Part shown: positions 46,860 through 54,799 of the stretch, piece by piece
Layout: each line of letters opens with the position of its first letter
Position numbering within the stretch: position 1 is the stretch's first letter
Assembly (NCBI RefSeq): GCF_900103695.1
Contig: NZ_FNHF01000003.1
Coordinates: forward strand, 186,001-250,000
From: Sediminibacillus halophilus
GTDB taxonomy: Bacteria; Bacillota; Bacilli; Bacillales; Amphibacillaceae
DNA: 64,000 nt
Reading direction: 5' to 3'
Made by a program: the position numbers and the translations under genes
Notes under the pieces: generated by a model
What the model was told of the DNA's origin: nothing
The model's database searches: none
What the model saw: the letters and a program-made list of their open reading frames with translations, nothing else

Positions 46860-47414
46860 ATGAGGAAAGTCTTGATCTCCGGAGTATGTGCCAGTCTGAT
46901 TTTTAGTAGTTTTGCAGCTACACCAGCACTTGCCGCAAAGGAAGATGCAAATTCTGCAAAGGTTTCAATTGAAAAGTCAGGTAGTGAGATCGCTTACAGT
47001 CAAGAGTATATTCAAGAATTGCTAAATGAATCTTCGAGCCAATTTGATTTAGTCCTGCCATATAAAGAAGGTATAATTAAAGTTCCAGAGGGGTATACAA
47101 CAACTTTGATTACTAATCCTGACACTAATGAATCCTTTTATAGAATTGGCAGTCAGTTTCAAACATTTGGATTGAAAAAGTGGGCTATAGTAAATGGGTT
47201 CCGTTATGGCGGAAAAGCATTAAGTACTGTATTAGATGTTGTCTCTGACTCTACAGCTACTTACATAAGAAAAAATTCAGGGAAAATAGCAGATGCTATT
47301 GACGATGCATCAGCTATGATTCATGGGGAAATTTACCAAGCTCTACTATCTGCAGGTGTTCCTACATTTTATGCAAGAAATATAGCTTGGGCTATTGATG
47401 CATTTCTCTTATAA
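46860..47414 (+). CDS. unknown secreted protein with helical C-terminal domain
   Basis: A 184-aa protein; ATG after AGGAGGG. Signal peptide about 1-26 (MRKVLISGVCASLIFSSFAA, TPALA cleavage). The middle (27-100) is mixed; the last about 80 residues are amphipathic helices ending GVPTFYARNIAWAIDAFLL. No metalloprotease, hydrolase or binding motif is visible. It is followed after 14 bp by a cytosolic protein in the same operon, in AT-rich DNA flanked by decayed genes. A secreted toxin with a cytosolic immunity partner is one possible reading; this is inference only. Confidence 0.75.
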   Translation: MRKVLISGVCASLIFSSFAATPALAAKEDANSAKVSIEKSGSEIAYSQEYIQELLNESSSQFDLVLPYKEGIIKVPEGYTTTLITNPDTNESFYRIGSQFQTFGLKKWAIVNGFRYGGKALSTVLDVVSDSTATYIRKNSGKIADAIDDASAMIHGEIYQALLSAGVPTFYARNIAWAIDAFLL

Positions 47415-47428
47415 GGGGCGTATAAAGT

Positions 47429-47776
47429 TTGACTGAAGATAATGAATATCAGAAATTACAAAGAGAAATAGATAAAGTTAAATTCCATAATAGAAGTCTC
47501 ATGACTTTAATTGGTGTTTTAAACGAGGATAAGATGGAAAAAACTACAATTTATGAAGCTACTGTTCTTTACGACTTATCAAAAAAAGATTTAAGAGAGC
47601 TTAAAACACTTATCAAAAACTATGACGGTAATAATTTTGCTTTTGAACAAAAAGCTTTAATTATTAATCCTGTTTTTACAGTCGATAATTTGATATTTAT
47701 CATAAAATCGTTTGTTAATACTAATATGTTTGTCAGTGAGGTTAATGGAATTTTAGAAAATTATGAGAACAAATAA
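47429..47776 (+). CDS. unknown cytosolic protein, partner of the secreted protein
   Basis: A 115-aa protein starting at TTG; its ribosome site GGGG directly follows the stop of the upstream gene, so translation is probably coupled. It has no signal or membrane segment, is mostly alpha-helical with an N-terminal coiled-coil-like stretch (EYQKLQREIDKVKFHN), and is charged. No family recognised. Operon position suggests an immunity or chaperone role for the secreted protein. Confidence 0.7.
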   Translation: MTEDNEYQKLQREIDKVKFHNRSLMTLIGVLNEDKMEKTTIYEATVLYDLSKKDLRELKTLIKNYDGNNFAFEQKALIINPVFTVDNLIFIIKSFVNTNMFVSEVNGILENYENK

Positions 47777-47791
47777 ATCGCGTATTATTTC

Positions 47792-47826
47792 AGGAGAGCA
47801 TTCTCGTTTGGGAATGCTCCTTTTTT
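47792..47826 (+). terminator. terminator of the secreted-protein operon
   Basis: GGAGAGCATTC pairs with GAATGCTCC around TCGTTTGG, followed by six T. Confidence 0.9.
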
Positions 47827-47944
47827 ATGACCTTTTGTAAGCTTGAATGGACACTATCTGCCTCAAAATTAGTATTTCCTTAACATCTTCTATCATATTG
47901 TTCCCGGAACTCCTTTGCATTCATTTAACTTATTCCGTTATGAA

Positions 47945-48211
47945 AATTTGCACACACTTTTGGCACCAGTTTTGATGACAAGGTGCTAAACACTTACGCA
48001 GAAGGGTCCAGATACTATTTCAATATAGATGGTAATGCAGGAAAAGCCAAATTAATGGTATGAACATGTTCATGTGTATAGCAAATTGGGATTATCAGAT
48101 ATTCAAATTAAAAAAATGAATTTGACAAGTGTCTCCTGGGGAATCACTTCTCTTTGTTATGCTAAAAGTATCTTATTTTTTAAAGAGTTTAAGAAAACCA
48201 TAAGGACAATC
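47945..48211 (+). pseudogene. gene fragment with frameshift
   Basis: HTFGTSFDDKVLNTYAEGSR then YYFNIDGNAGKAKLM is readable up to a stop at 48063, and one base later the frame resumes as YEHVHVYSKLGLSDIQIKKM and runs to 48211. There is no start codon or ribosome site. The pieces read like the C-terminal part of a larger protein, possibly a toxin-type domain; that assignment is speculative. Confidence 0.4.
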
Positions 48212-48470
48212 TGAACACCCAAGGGTAAACACATTAAAGAATATCACTCACGGTTTTGGTCTCAAAGGTGTCAGATAATTTTTTGATGTAGTTATAAACG
48301 AGAGTAATGTGGAAGATAATGAGTGATGATTTAGTTCTTTAATTGTTAAGAGATAGGAATTGAACTTAACACTCAACACTAGCCCTTGGATAGATTGAGG
48401 GTTTATATGTTTAGCTACACAGAGATCCAGGTATAGATTTGTTCAGATGAAATCTCCTTGGATAAGGGAG

Positions 48471-48608
48471 TTAACTGCTTTCAATAATACCCAAATATAT
48501 ATAATCTTGGCCTGTCTCGTCTCTATATAATAAATCTTCTTGTTGAAAATCACCTAAATCACTCAAATTAAAGTTAATAACTGAAATTTCTTCTTTATGA
48601 GTTATCAT
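48471..48608 (-). CDS. possible 45-aa ORF (fragment or small immunity-like protein)
   Basis: An ATG frame on the minus strand reads MITHKEEISVINFNLSDLGD, then FQQEDLLYRDETGQDYIYLG and IIESS. Composition is acidic and protein-like, but no ribosome site is visible, so it may be a remnant of a longer gene. It lies at the end of the decayed AT-rich stretch. The 250 bp between it and the upstream fragment hold nothing clear. Confidence 0.35.
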   Translation of the reverse strand: MITHKEEISVINFNLSDLGDFQQEDLLYRDETGQDYIYLGIIESS

Positions 48609-48677
48609 AACGAACTCTGCTTAAAAAAAATCGTCATTATTAAATTCTGTTATAATTTGAACAGGAAGGGTGATAGA

Positions 48678-49226
48678 GTGGAGGAATGCGTAAAGACCAC
48701 CTATGTAGAAGTCATAGAAACCAAACAGGTTGGGGAGGGTATGCGGGTCTGTATCGATTTTGTCGATAGCCTGCAAGAAGAGGAAGGACTTTACATCGGA
48801 AATACCGGGCATGGTTATCTCAAAGTCTTGTCAGAAAACAGGCAATCGGATGGGTACCCGCCACGTCCATTCCGGATAAATTGTGGAGGATTTCATCAAT
48901 ATTTGTATCAGGAAAAGGAAAGCCAATACTTGCAGGAAATCAAACCAGGAGAATCCCTTACCGTGAGCAGTCCCCAGGGGGACAGGTCGATCTCGGTCGG
49001 CCGTGTGAAAATAGAAAGACGTCCGTTCATTCGCGTCTCTTGTCAAGGTGATGAAGGGATCGTATCGGCAACTTTACAGTCTTCTACGAGCGTATATGTA
49101 CAGGAGGCGGAAAAAGGTGCTGTTTCTGTTCTGGATTTAAAAAAAGGAGACAGAATTGCCGGGAGAATGGATAAGCCAGGCAGGCACCTCGGAAAGAAAA
49201 TCGACGAATTCATTGAGGAAAGATAA
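48678..49226 (+). CDS. half-length 3-dehydroquinate synthase II-like protein
   Basis: Start chosen at GTG after AGGAAGGGTG, just downstream of a TATAAT-type -10 at about 48650; 182 aa. It matches the C-terminal half of archaeal DHQ synthase II (AroB'): GLYIGNTGHGYLKVL, PPRPFRINCGGFHQYL, YLQEIKPGESL, VGRVKIERRPFIRV, VLDLKKGDRIAGRM and RHLGKKIDEFIEE. The N-terminal half of the archaeal enzyme is absent, so the classical reaction is doubtful. It lies 46 bp ahead of manR in the same direction. The function is unknown. Confidence 0.75.
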   Translation: MEECVKTTYVEVIETKQVGEGMRVCIDFVDSLQEEEGLYIGNTGHGYLKVLSENRQSDGYPPRPFRINCGGFHQYLYQEKESQYLQEIKPGESLTVSSPQGDRSISVGRVKIERRPFIRVSCQGDEGIVSATLQSSTSVYVQEAEKGAVSVLDLKKGDRIAGRMDKPGRHLGKKIDEFIEER

Positions 49227-49272
49227 AACCGTTCATGAAAAAAACGTCATTATATGTGATAGGGTGAGCAAA

Positions 49273-51231
49273 ATGAATGATCGACAAACCGGGCTATTGC
49301 GGTTCCTTCTTACCCGGGAAAATAATTATATTCAAGTAAATACACTGGCCCAGCACTTCCATTGCTCCGAGAAAACGATTCGCAATGACTTAAAGCAATT
49401 GGAGCAATTTCTGTTCGAGCATTCCCATGGGCATTTAGAAAAAAAGCCTGGCCTGGGGGTGTTGGTGAAGATGGAGGAGCCGGATAAATCACGTCTGTTC
49501 GATCAGTTACAATCGATGCAGCCAATACTTGAGCGAAAAACGGATCGGGACCGCAGGATGGAAATTGCGTACGAGTTATTGATAAAAGCCAAGCCGCTGA
49601 CCACCGGAGAGCTTGCAGATAAGTATTTTTTAAATAAAGGAACCATTCGCCAAGACTTGGATAAAATTCGTGATTGGTTGAAGAAAATGAATGTCTCTGT
49701 CATCTCTAAGCAGAAAGTGGGGCATTCCGTCCATGGGGAGGAGAAAAATATCCGGCTTGCCCTCTCAGAACTGTCAAGGCTCGGCAGCCAGGAAGCAATG
49801 CCGATTGCGGCGTTTATGGAAACGATGTTCGCCGGTGCCGATATCCGGCTGATAAAAAAGGAACTCGATGACTTACAAATAAGACATAAGCTGTCCTTCA
49901 CGGATGAGACGTTCGATCGGCTGACCATCCACGTTCTGGTCATGATTAAACGAGTGAAAACCAGACAGCCGATTTCCGTCTCAACGAAAGAAAAACAGAT
50001 GCTGCAAGGGAAAGAAGAGCTTGAATGGGCAGCTGAATTTCTTAAGAAAATGGCAGCGGTTTTTGCCGTCCGGTTTCCGGAAGATGAAGTGTATTATCTC
50101 GCTTTTCATATCCTTGGGGCAAAGCTCCGTTATCAAACGGTACCCGGTAGCCATGCGGAAACTCCATGGACAAGCCAGGTTCCAATGGTAAATGAGCTGG
50201 TCGAAAAGCTGGTAGCACGGATGTCAGAAGTGACGATGATCGATTTTGCCGAGGATGATCAACTGAAAGAAGATCTCATCCTGCATCTCTCATCCACCGT
50301 CAACCGGATTACGTATGGACTGCCTGTCAAAAACCCGATGCTCCAGGATATTAAACAGATGTACCCATATATGTTTGATATGGTGATTTATATCGTGGAA
50401 GATATCAATGACCACTTTGATTTTTCTTTACCGGAAGAGGAAGCCGCCTATTTGACGATTCACTTTCAAACATCGATTGAACGGCTGCGTAATCAGCGCG
50501 TGGAAAAACTTCAAGCAATTGTGGTTTGCCATATGGGGGTGGGAGTATCCCAGTTGTTGCGGACGAAGCTGGAAGGAAAGTTTCCGGAGATCGAAGTTGT
50601 CGATAGTGTCGCGAAATATAATGTAAAACAATACCTTGCCGACCATCCAGTCGACTTTATCGTATCCACTGTACCAGTCGAGAAACCCGGTATTCCGGCG
50701 ATTCAAATTTCTCCATTGATGGAAGAGCAGGAAATAGACAAGCTAGCTTCCTTTATCGGAAAGCTGCAGTCCGGATCAGGAACCAGGCAGGCCGTGACGG
50801 CACCGGGCTCTCATCTTGCCGAATTGATGGATCCATCCCTTGTGTTTCTGCATGTGGAAAGGGAACACCGCTACGAAGTCATCGAGCTGCTAGCCAATCG
50901 GTTGTTCGAACAAGGCTGTGTCGATAAGAAGTATGCGCACAGGGCCATCAACCGCGAACAACTATCCGATACGAATATCGGGGCAGGCATTGCCATTCCG
51001 CATGGCAGTCCAGACTTGATTAAAACCCCGGCGATTGCTGCTGCAACGTTAAAAGATCCGCTGGACTGGGGAGGAGGCAGGGTTTCACTCGTGTTTATGC
51101 TGGCAGTACCCAATGATCATCCAGCCGTCCGGGAAATTTTCAAAGAGTTGTCCGATCTTACCGAACAGCCTGGGAGAGTGGAACGGTTATTAGGGCAAAT
51201 CGATGAGCAGCAATTTATTAGCTTTTTGTAA
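49273..51231 (+). CDS. manR: PRD-containing transcriptional activator, ManR-like
   Basis: A 652-aa regulator; ATG within AGGGTGAGCAAAATG (a GTG 9 bp earlier is possible). Domains: two N-terminal helix-turn-helix units (NTLAQHFHCSEKTIRNDLKQ; GELADKYFLNKGTIRQDLDK), PRD1 and PRD2 with conserved His, a galactitol-type EIIB domain with Cys in VVCHMGVGVSQLL, and a C-terminal EIIA(Fru) domain with His in GIAIPHGSPD. PTS phosphorylation of these residues reports sugar availability. It resembles B. subtilis ManR in length and layout and is followed by manP, which it should activate. Confidence 0.9.
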   Translation: MNDRQTGLLRFLLTRENNYIQVNTLAQHFHCSEKTIRNDLKQLEQFLFEHSHGHLEKKPGLGVLVKMEEPDKSRLFDQLQSMQPILERKTDRDRRMEIAYELLIKAKPLTTGELADKYFLNKGTIRQDLDKIRDWLKKMNVSVISKQKVGHSVHGEEKNIRLALSELSRLGSQEAMPIAAFMETMFAGADIRLIKKELDDLQIRHKLSFTDETFDRLTIHVLVMIKRVKTRQPISVSTKEKQMLQGKEELEWAAEFLKKMAAVFAVRFPEDEVYYLAFHILGAKLRYQTVPGSHAETPWTSQVPMVNELVEKLVARMSEVTMIDFAEDDQLKEDLILHLSSTVNRITYGLPVKNPMLQDIKQMYPYMFDMVIYIVEDINDHFDFSLPEEEAAYLTIHFQTSIERLRNQRVEKLQAIVVCHMGVGVSQLLRTKLEGKFPEIEVVDSVAKYNVKQYLADHPVDFIVSTVPVEKPGIPAIQISPLMEEQEIDKLASFIGKLQSGSGTRQAVTAPGSHLAELMDPSLVFLHVEREHRYEVIELLANRLFEQGCVDKKYAHRAINREQLSDTNIGAGIAIPHGSPDLIKTPAIAAATLKDPLDWGGGRVSLVFMLAVPNDHPAVREIFKELSDLTEQPGRVERLLGQIDEQQFISFL

Positions 51232-51264
51232 AAGCAATTACCTGAACGTGGTTGCTTTTGCTGT
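51228..51264 (+). terminator. probable terminator after manR
   Basis: AAAAGCAA pairs with TTGCTTTT around TTACCTGAACGTGG, overlapping the manR stop. About 300 bp without a gene follow, holding only the manP control region. Confidence 0.6.
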
Positions 51265-51562
51265 TATCCAGTTTACTTCCGTCCTGTAAAGGTGAAAGGC
51301 AGTACCGCGCCTGGAACCACCTGTGGTCTCCGTATCTTATCTTCACCGATTAATTGCATCCTGCTTTTTAACAAGATTCGCTTGGCGTATGTTCATGCTA
51401 CCCTTAAGATTCCAGTTGCTTGTCGCCCGCCTTTTCCATGTATTCCCATTAAGGAGAAATACCTGTTTTTTTGAAGTGAAAAATTGTAGTTGCTAGCGTG
51501 GGCAGAAAATGAAGCGCAAAAAATATCCATTTTTCCGGAGCGATGGAAAAAAACAAAACTTT

Positions 51563-51605
51563 TGACCTGGGTCTGAAGGGGTATAGTATATGTAAGCGAT
51601 TACGA
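51563..51605 (+). promoter_or_regulatory. manP promoter with catabolite-responsive element
   Basis: TTGACC (51563) and TAGTAT (51585) are spaced 16 bp. ATGTAAGCGATTACG (51591-51605) fits the cre consensus WTGNAANCGNWNNCW except the last base and covers the transcription start, as expected for CcpA repression. The poor -10 fits a promoter needing an activator. Confidence 0.7.
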
Positions 51606-51622
51606 AATTAGGAGGAATCAGG

Positions 51623-53614
51623 ATGAAATTGTTAGCGATTACTTCTTGCCCAAATGGCATAGCCCATACGTACATGGCGGCGGAAAATCTGCAAAAAGCT
51701 GCTGATGAATTGGGCGTAGACATCAAAGTGGAAACACAAGGTTCCATTGGAGTGGAAAATGAATTTAGTGAACAGGACATAGTGGAGGCGGATGGCATCA
51801 TCATCGCCGCAGATAAGACAGTAGAAAAAGATCGGTTCTCCGGAAAAAAATTGCTGGTGGTAGGCGTGCAGGAAGGAATACGCCAGCCGAAGCAGTTAAT
51901 CAACAAGGTCATTAGCGGAGATGTGCCGGTGTATCAGGGACAAGCCGATACTCAAAGGGAAAATCCACAGAAAAAGAAGGACAAGGAAAATCCGATTTAC
52001 CGCCATTTGATGAACGGTGTTTCCTATATGATTCCGTTTATCGTGGTCGGTGGTCTGTTGATTGCAATTGCCCTGTCGTTAGGCGGACAGCAGACGCCGG
52101 AGGGCATCCAGATACCGGAAGGATCGTTCTGGAAAACAATTGAAAGCATCGGAGGCGCCTCGTTTACATTCATGGTACCGATTTTGGCCGGTTTCATTGC
52201 GTTCAGTATAGCTGATCGTCCCGGACTTGCACCTGGTATTATCGGTGGTTATATTGCAGCTAATGGCAGTTTTTACAATAGTGAAGCGGGTGCCGGTTTT
52301 CTCGGCGGTATCATTGCCGGCTTCCTGGCAGGATATGTTGCGTTATGGATTAAAAAGCTGAAAGTTCCAAAAGCAGTCCAGCCAATCATGCCGATTATCA
52401 TTATTCCAGTCTTTTCAGCAATTATTGTAGGTTTGGCTTTTGTATACATTATTGGCGGACCGGTGGCACAAGTATTTGAATCACTGACCTCCTGGCTGGC
52501 AGGCATGCAAGGAACCAGTTCCATCCTGTTGGCATTGATTTTAGGGGCGATGATTTCGTTTGATATGGGCGGACCGGTAAATAAGGTAGCATTCTTGTTC
52601 GGTTCAGCTATGATTGGGGAAGGAAACTATGAAATCATGGGGCCGATCGCCGCAGCAATCGCCATCCCGCCAATCGGACTTGGCCTGGCTACCTTCCTGT
52701 TCAAACAGAAGTTCCAAAAAACTGAAATTGAAACAGGAAAGGCTTCCTTTACGATGGGATTGTTCGGTATTACCGAAGGTGCGATACCATTTGCCGCTCA
52801 AGATCCGCTAAGGGTCATCCCGAGCATCATGGTCGGTTCCATGGCTGGTTCCGTCATCGCGATGCTTGGCAATGTAGGGGACAGGGTTGCCCATGGCGGG
52901 CCGATCGTCGGCGTCCTTGGCGCAGTGGACAATGTCATCATGTTTTTCGTGGCAATCATTGTCGGGGCCATAGTGACAGCACTGATGATCAAGCTGGTTA
53001 AAAAAGATGTAACAGACCAGCTGACACCAGCTGGCGGTGAAGAAGATGTTTATGCAGAAGATGCGGCTGAACAATTAGCGATGGACAATCAACAAACGAA
53101 TGCAGAAACGGCTGATACAGAAACAGAACAGCCTGAAGCTAAATCGCTGGATGAAATCAACAAACTGACCGATATCACGAGTCCCGAGTTGATCGATATC
53201 GATTTGCAGGGAAACACGCAAGATGAAGTGATGGATGAGCTGATCGGGAAATTGGATGCCAATGGGTTATTGACTTCAGCGCAAGAACTCAAGCAGAAAA
53301 TCATCGAACGGGAACAAGAAAGTACAACCGGAATTGGCATGAACATCGCTATTCCGCACGGAAAATCCAATGCCGTTAAACGACCAAGTGTTGTTTTCGG
53401 GATGAAACCGGACGGTGTCGATTGGAACAGTATGGATGGTACGACTGCCAAACTGATTTTCCTAATTGCCGTACCGGAACAGGCAGAAGGGAATGCCCAT
53501 TTGAAAATCCTGCAGATGCTGTCCCGCAAACTGATGGATGAAAACTATCGCGAGCAGCTGCTGCAAGTTCAGACGAAAGAAGAAGCTTACAAGTTGCTAC
53601 AGCAGGTGCAATAG
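51623..53614 (+). CDS. manP: PTS mannose/fructose-type transporter, EIIBCA
   Basis: A 663-aa fused permease; ATG after AGGAGG. EIIB(Fru) at residues 1-100 with phospho-Cys in AITSCPNGIAHTYMAAE; EIIC with about ten helices (130-460), including GPVNKVAFLFGSAMIGEGNY and GITEGAIPFAAQDPLRVIPS; EIIA(Fru) at about 515-660 with phospho-His in GMNIAIPHGKS. Order and sequence closely follow B. subtilis ManP, which imports and phosphorylates mannose. No manA isomerase follows, so mannose 6-phosphate isomerase must be elsewhere. Confidence 0.93.
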   Translation: MKLLAITSCPNGIAHTYMAAENLQKAADELGVDIKVETQGSIGVENEFSEQDIVEADGIIIAADKTVEKDRFSGKKLLVVGVQEGIRQPKQLINKVISGDVPVYQGQADTQRENPQKKKDKENPIYRHLMNGVSYMIPFIVVGGLLIAIALSLGGQQTPEGIQIPEGSFWKTIESIGGASFTFMVPILAGFIAFSIADRPGLAPGIIGGYIAANGSFYNSEAGAGFLGGIIAGFLAGYVALWIKKLKVPKAVQPIMPIIIIPVFSAIIVGLAFVYIIGGPVAQVFESLTSWLAGMQGTSSILLALILGAMISFDMGGPVNKVAFLFGSAMIGEGNYEIMGPIAAAIAIPPIGLGLATFLFKQKFQKTEIETGKASFTMGLFGITEGAIPFAAQDPLRVIPSIMVGSMAGSVIAMLGNVGDRVAHGGPIVGVLGAVDNVIMFFVAIIVGAIVTALMIKLVKKDVTDQLTPAGGEEDVYAEDAAEQLAMDNQQTNAETADTETEQPEAKSLDEINKLTDITSPELIDIDLQGNTQDEVMDELIGKLDANGLLTSAQELKQKIIEREQESTTGIGMNIAIPHGKSNAVKRPSVVFGMKPDGVDWNSMDGTTAKLIFLIAVPEQAEGNAHLKILQMLSRKLMDENYREQLLQVQTKEEAYKLLQQVQ

Positions 53615-53640
53615 GGTTAAGTAAATATTAAAGGCATCTC

Positions 53641-53680
53641 AACAACACGCTTGGAAATATAGCCAGGCGTGTTGTTTTTA
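53641..53680 (+). terminator. terminator after manP
   Basis: AACAACACGC pairs exactly with GCGTGTTGTT across a 16-nt loop, then TTT. Confidence 0.88.
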
Positions 53681-53693
53681 TGTGATTTTATTG

Positions 53694-53855
53694 CTAACGT
53701 TCTCGCTTCTCGACAAATAACAAAATCAGTGTGGCCAGTGGACCCAATAGAAGAGAAAGTAAAAACCAATTTAGCCCTGTCCTGTTCTTCCCTTGGGCAA
53801 GTCCGGCATTTATCAATGCTAGTGTTCCCCAGCCTACAACATATTGATTATCCAT
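53694..53855 (-). CDS. small membrane protein, 53 aa
   Basis: ATG at 53855 after AAAGGGAGGG. Sequence MDNQYVVGWGTLALINAGLA, then QGKNRTGLNWFLLSLLLGPL and ATLILLFVEKRER: two hydrophobic segments separated by a conserved-looking KNRTGLNWFLLSLLLGP turn known from small Bacillaceae membrane proteins. The strong ribosome site and clear topology support it as real. Function unknown. Confidence 0.8.
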   Translation of the reverse strand: MDNQYVVGWGTLALINAGLAQGKNRTGLNWFLLSLLLGPLATLILLFVEKRER

Positions 53856-53937
53856 CTCTACCCTCCCTTTAGCATGAAAATCATTAAAAAATGTCTAACT
53901 TCTTTTCTTCCCCATTTCTAAAATAAAGGTGACAACT

Positions 53938-54339
53938 TTAGTTGCTCTTTTTCATAGGTAGTATCGGATCTTCTTCACTATACCTGGAGTAGTTCCACCC
54001 TTCATTTGATACATCTGTACACTTCTCATCAGTACAAGTGAATATGTAAGATTCTTTCTCGGTTTGAACATAAATCTCATAATGAAACATAGAAGATGGG
54101 TCAGCCACATTGAATCGACTAACTCCTTGTTCAATTGCATAAACTTTTTCTTTAGAGGCTATATCTTGATATTGATCACTTTCCAGTACCATTTTGGTCA
54201 TTTCCGCTAAAATCTGTAGGTCGTCTGAATCCGGAGTATAGGTGCTTTTCATATAACTAGAAATGCCTAAGTAGAGATTTAAGACTAAACTGATGAAAAA
54301 CAAGAAGAAGAAAAGGATGAGCATCGGCTTCTTTTTCAC
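53938..54339 (-). CDS. hypothetical membrane-anchored protein
   Basis: A 133-aa protein starting at GTG after GTGAGGT. The N-terminal hydrophobic segment (residues 6-27) is an anchor or signal peptide, followed by an acidic extracytoplasmic domain with two Cys in FTCTDEKCTD that could form a disulfide. No family recognised. Transcribed in the same direction as the 53-aa gene, 82 bp apart. Confidence 0.6.
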   Translation of the reverse strand: MKKKPMLILFFFLFFISLVLNLYLGISSYMKSTYTPDSDDLQILAEMTKMVLESDQYQDIASKEKVYAIEQGVSRFNVADPSSMFHYEIYVQTEKESYIFTCTDEKCTDVSNEGWNYSRYSEEDPILPMKKSN

Positions 54340-54688
54340 TTATATACCTCACTTCTAGTAAATAATGTTCCCTTACTTACAAAAAACCTTAAGAGCATGA
54401 GAAAATGCCTCTCATTCTTCAACCAATCAGTCTGCTAATTAAGAAGAGGCTGCTTCCTGTGCGTCAGATAGACACTATTAATTTCCTCCATTCATTAAGA
54501 GAATTCGTTCTTTGTTTAATATTAACATAAAATTACAAATGTCCTTTAGCCCATATAGCAAATATCCCCCTCCGTTGCGTTTTCTGCAGGCATGTGGAAA
54601 GTGCAGTGTCTTGTCGGAGCAATGCGAAGCTCATTCCACAAAAGCATAATGGTGGTCTAGTATAAGGAGCTTGCCGGTATACGGAAAT
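54340..54688. other. intergenic stretch, no gene supported
   Basis: Only weak hairpins are seen. GGAATGAGCTTCGCATTGCT on the minus strand (about 54620) with CACTGCACTTTCC resembles pieces of intergenic repeats of Bacillaceae, but no boundaries can be drawn. Confidence 0.3.
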
Positions 54689-54737
54689 CAAAAAACCGAA
54701 CGAATTCGAATGATTAGTATTACGAATACGCTCGGTT
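54689..54737 (-). terminator. terminator of the chemoreceptor gene
   Basis: AACCGAACGAATTCG and CGAATACGCTCGGTT pair at 13 of 15 positions; on the minus strand the stem is followed by TTTTTTG. It lies about 60 bp past the chemoreceptor stop. Confidence 0.75.
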
Positions 54738-54799
54738 GCTTTTGGTATCACGCTGTTTTCCCCAGCCTCTATTCCAGGTCTACTATGGCCATTACTTCT

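Noticed and set aside
48212-48470. Coding continuation of the 47.9-kb fragment (pieces such as NITHGFGLKGVR)
   Set aside because: Too short and without context to decide if it belongs to the same decayed gene.
54560-54680. Second copy of the structured element at 60.5 kb
   Set aside because: Only short pieces (CACTGCACTTTCC) are shared and there are no matching ends.
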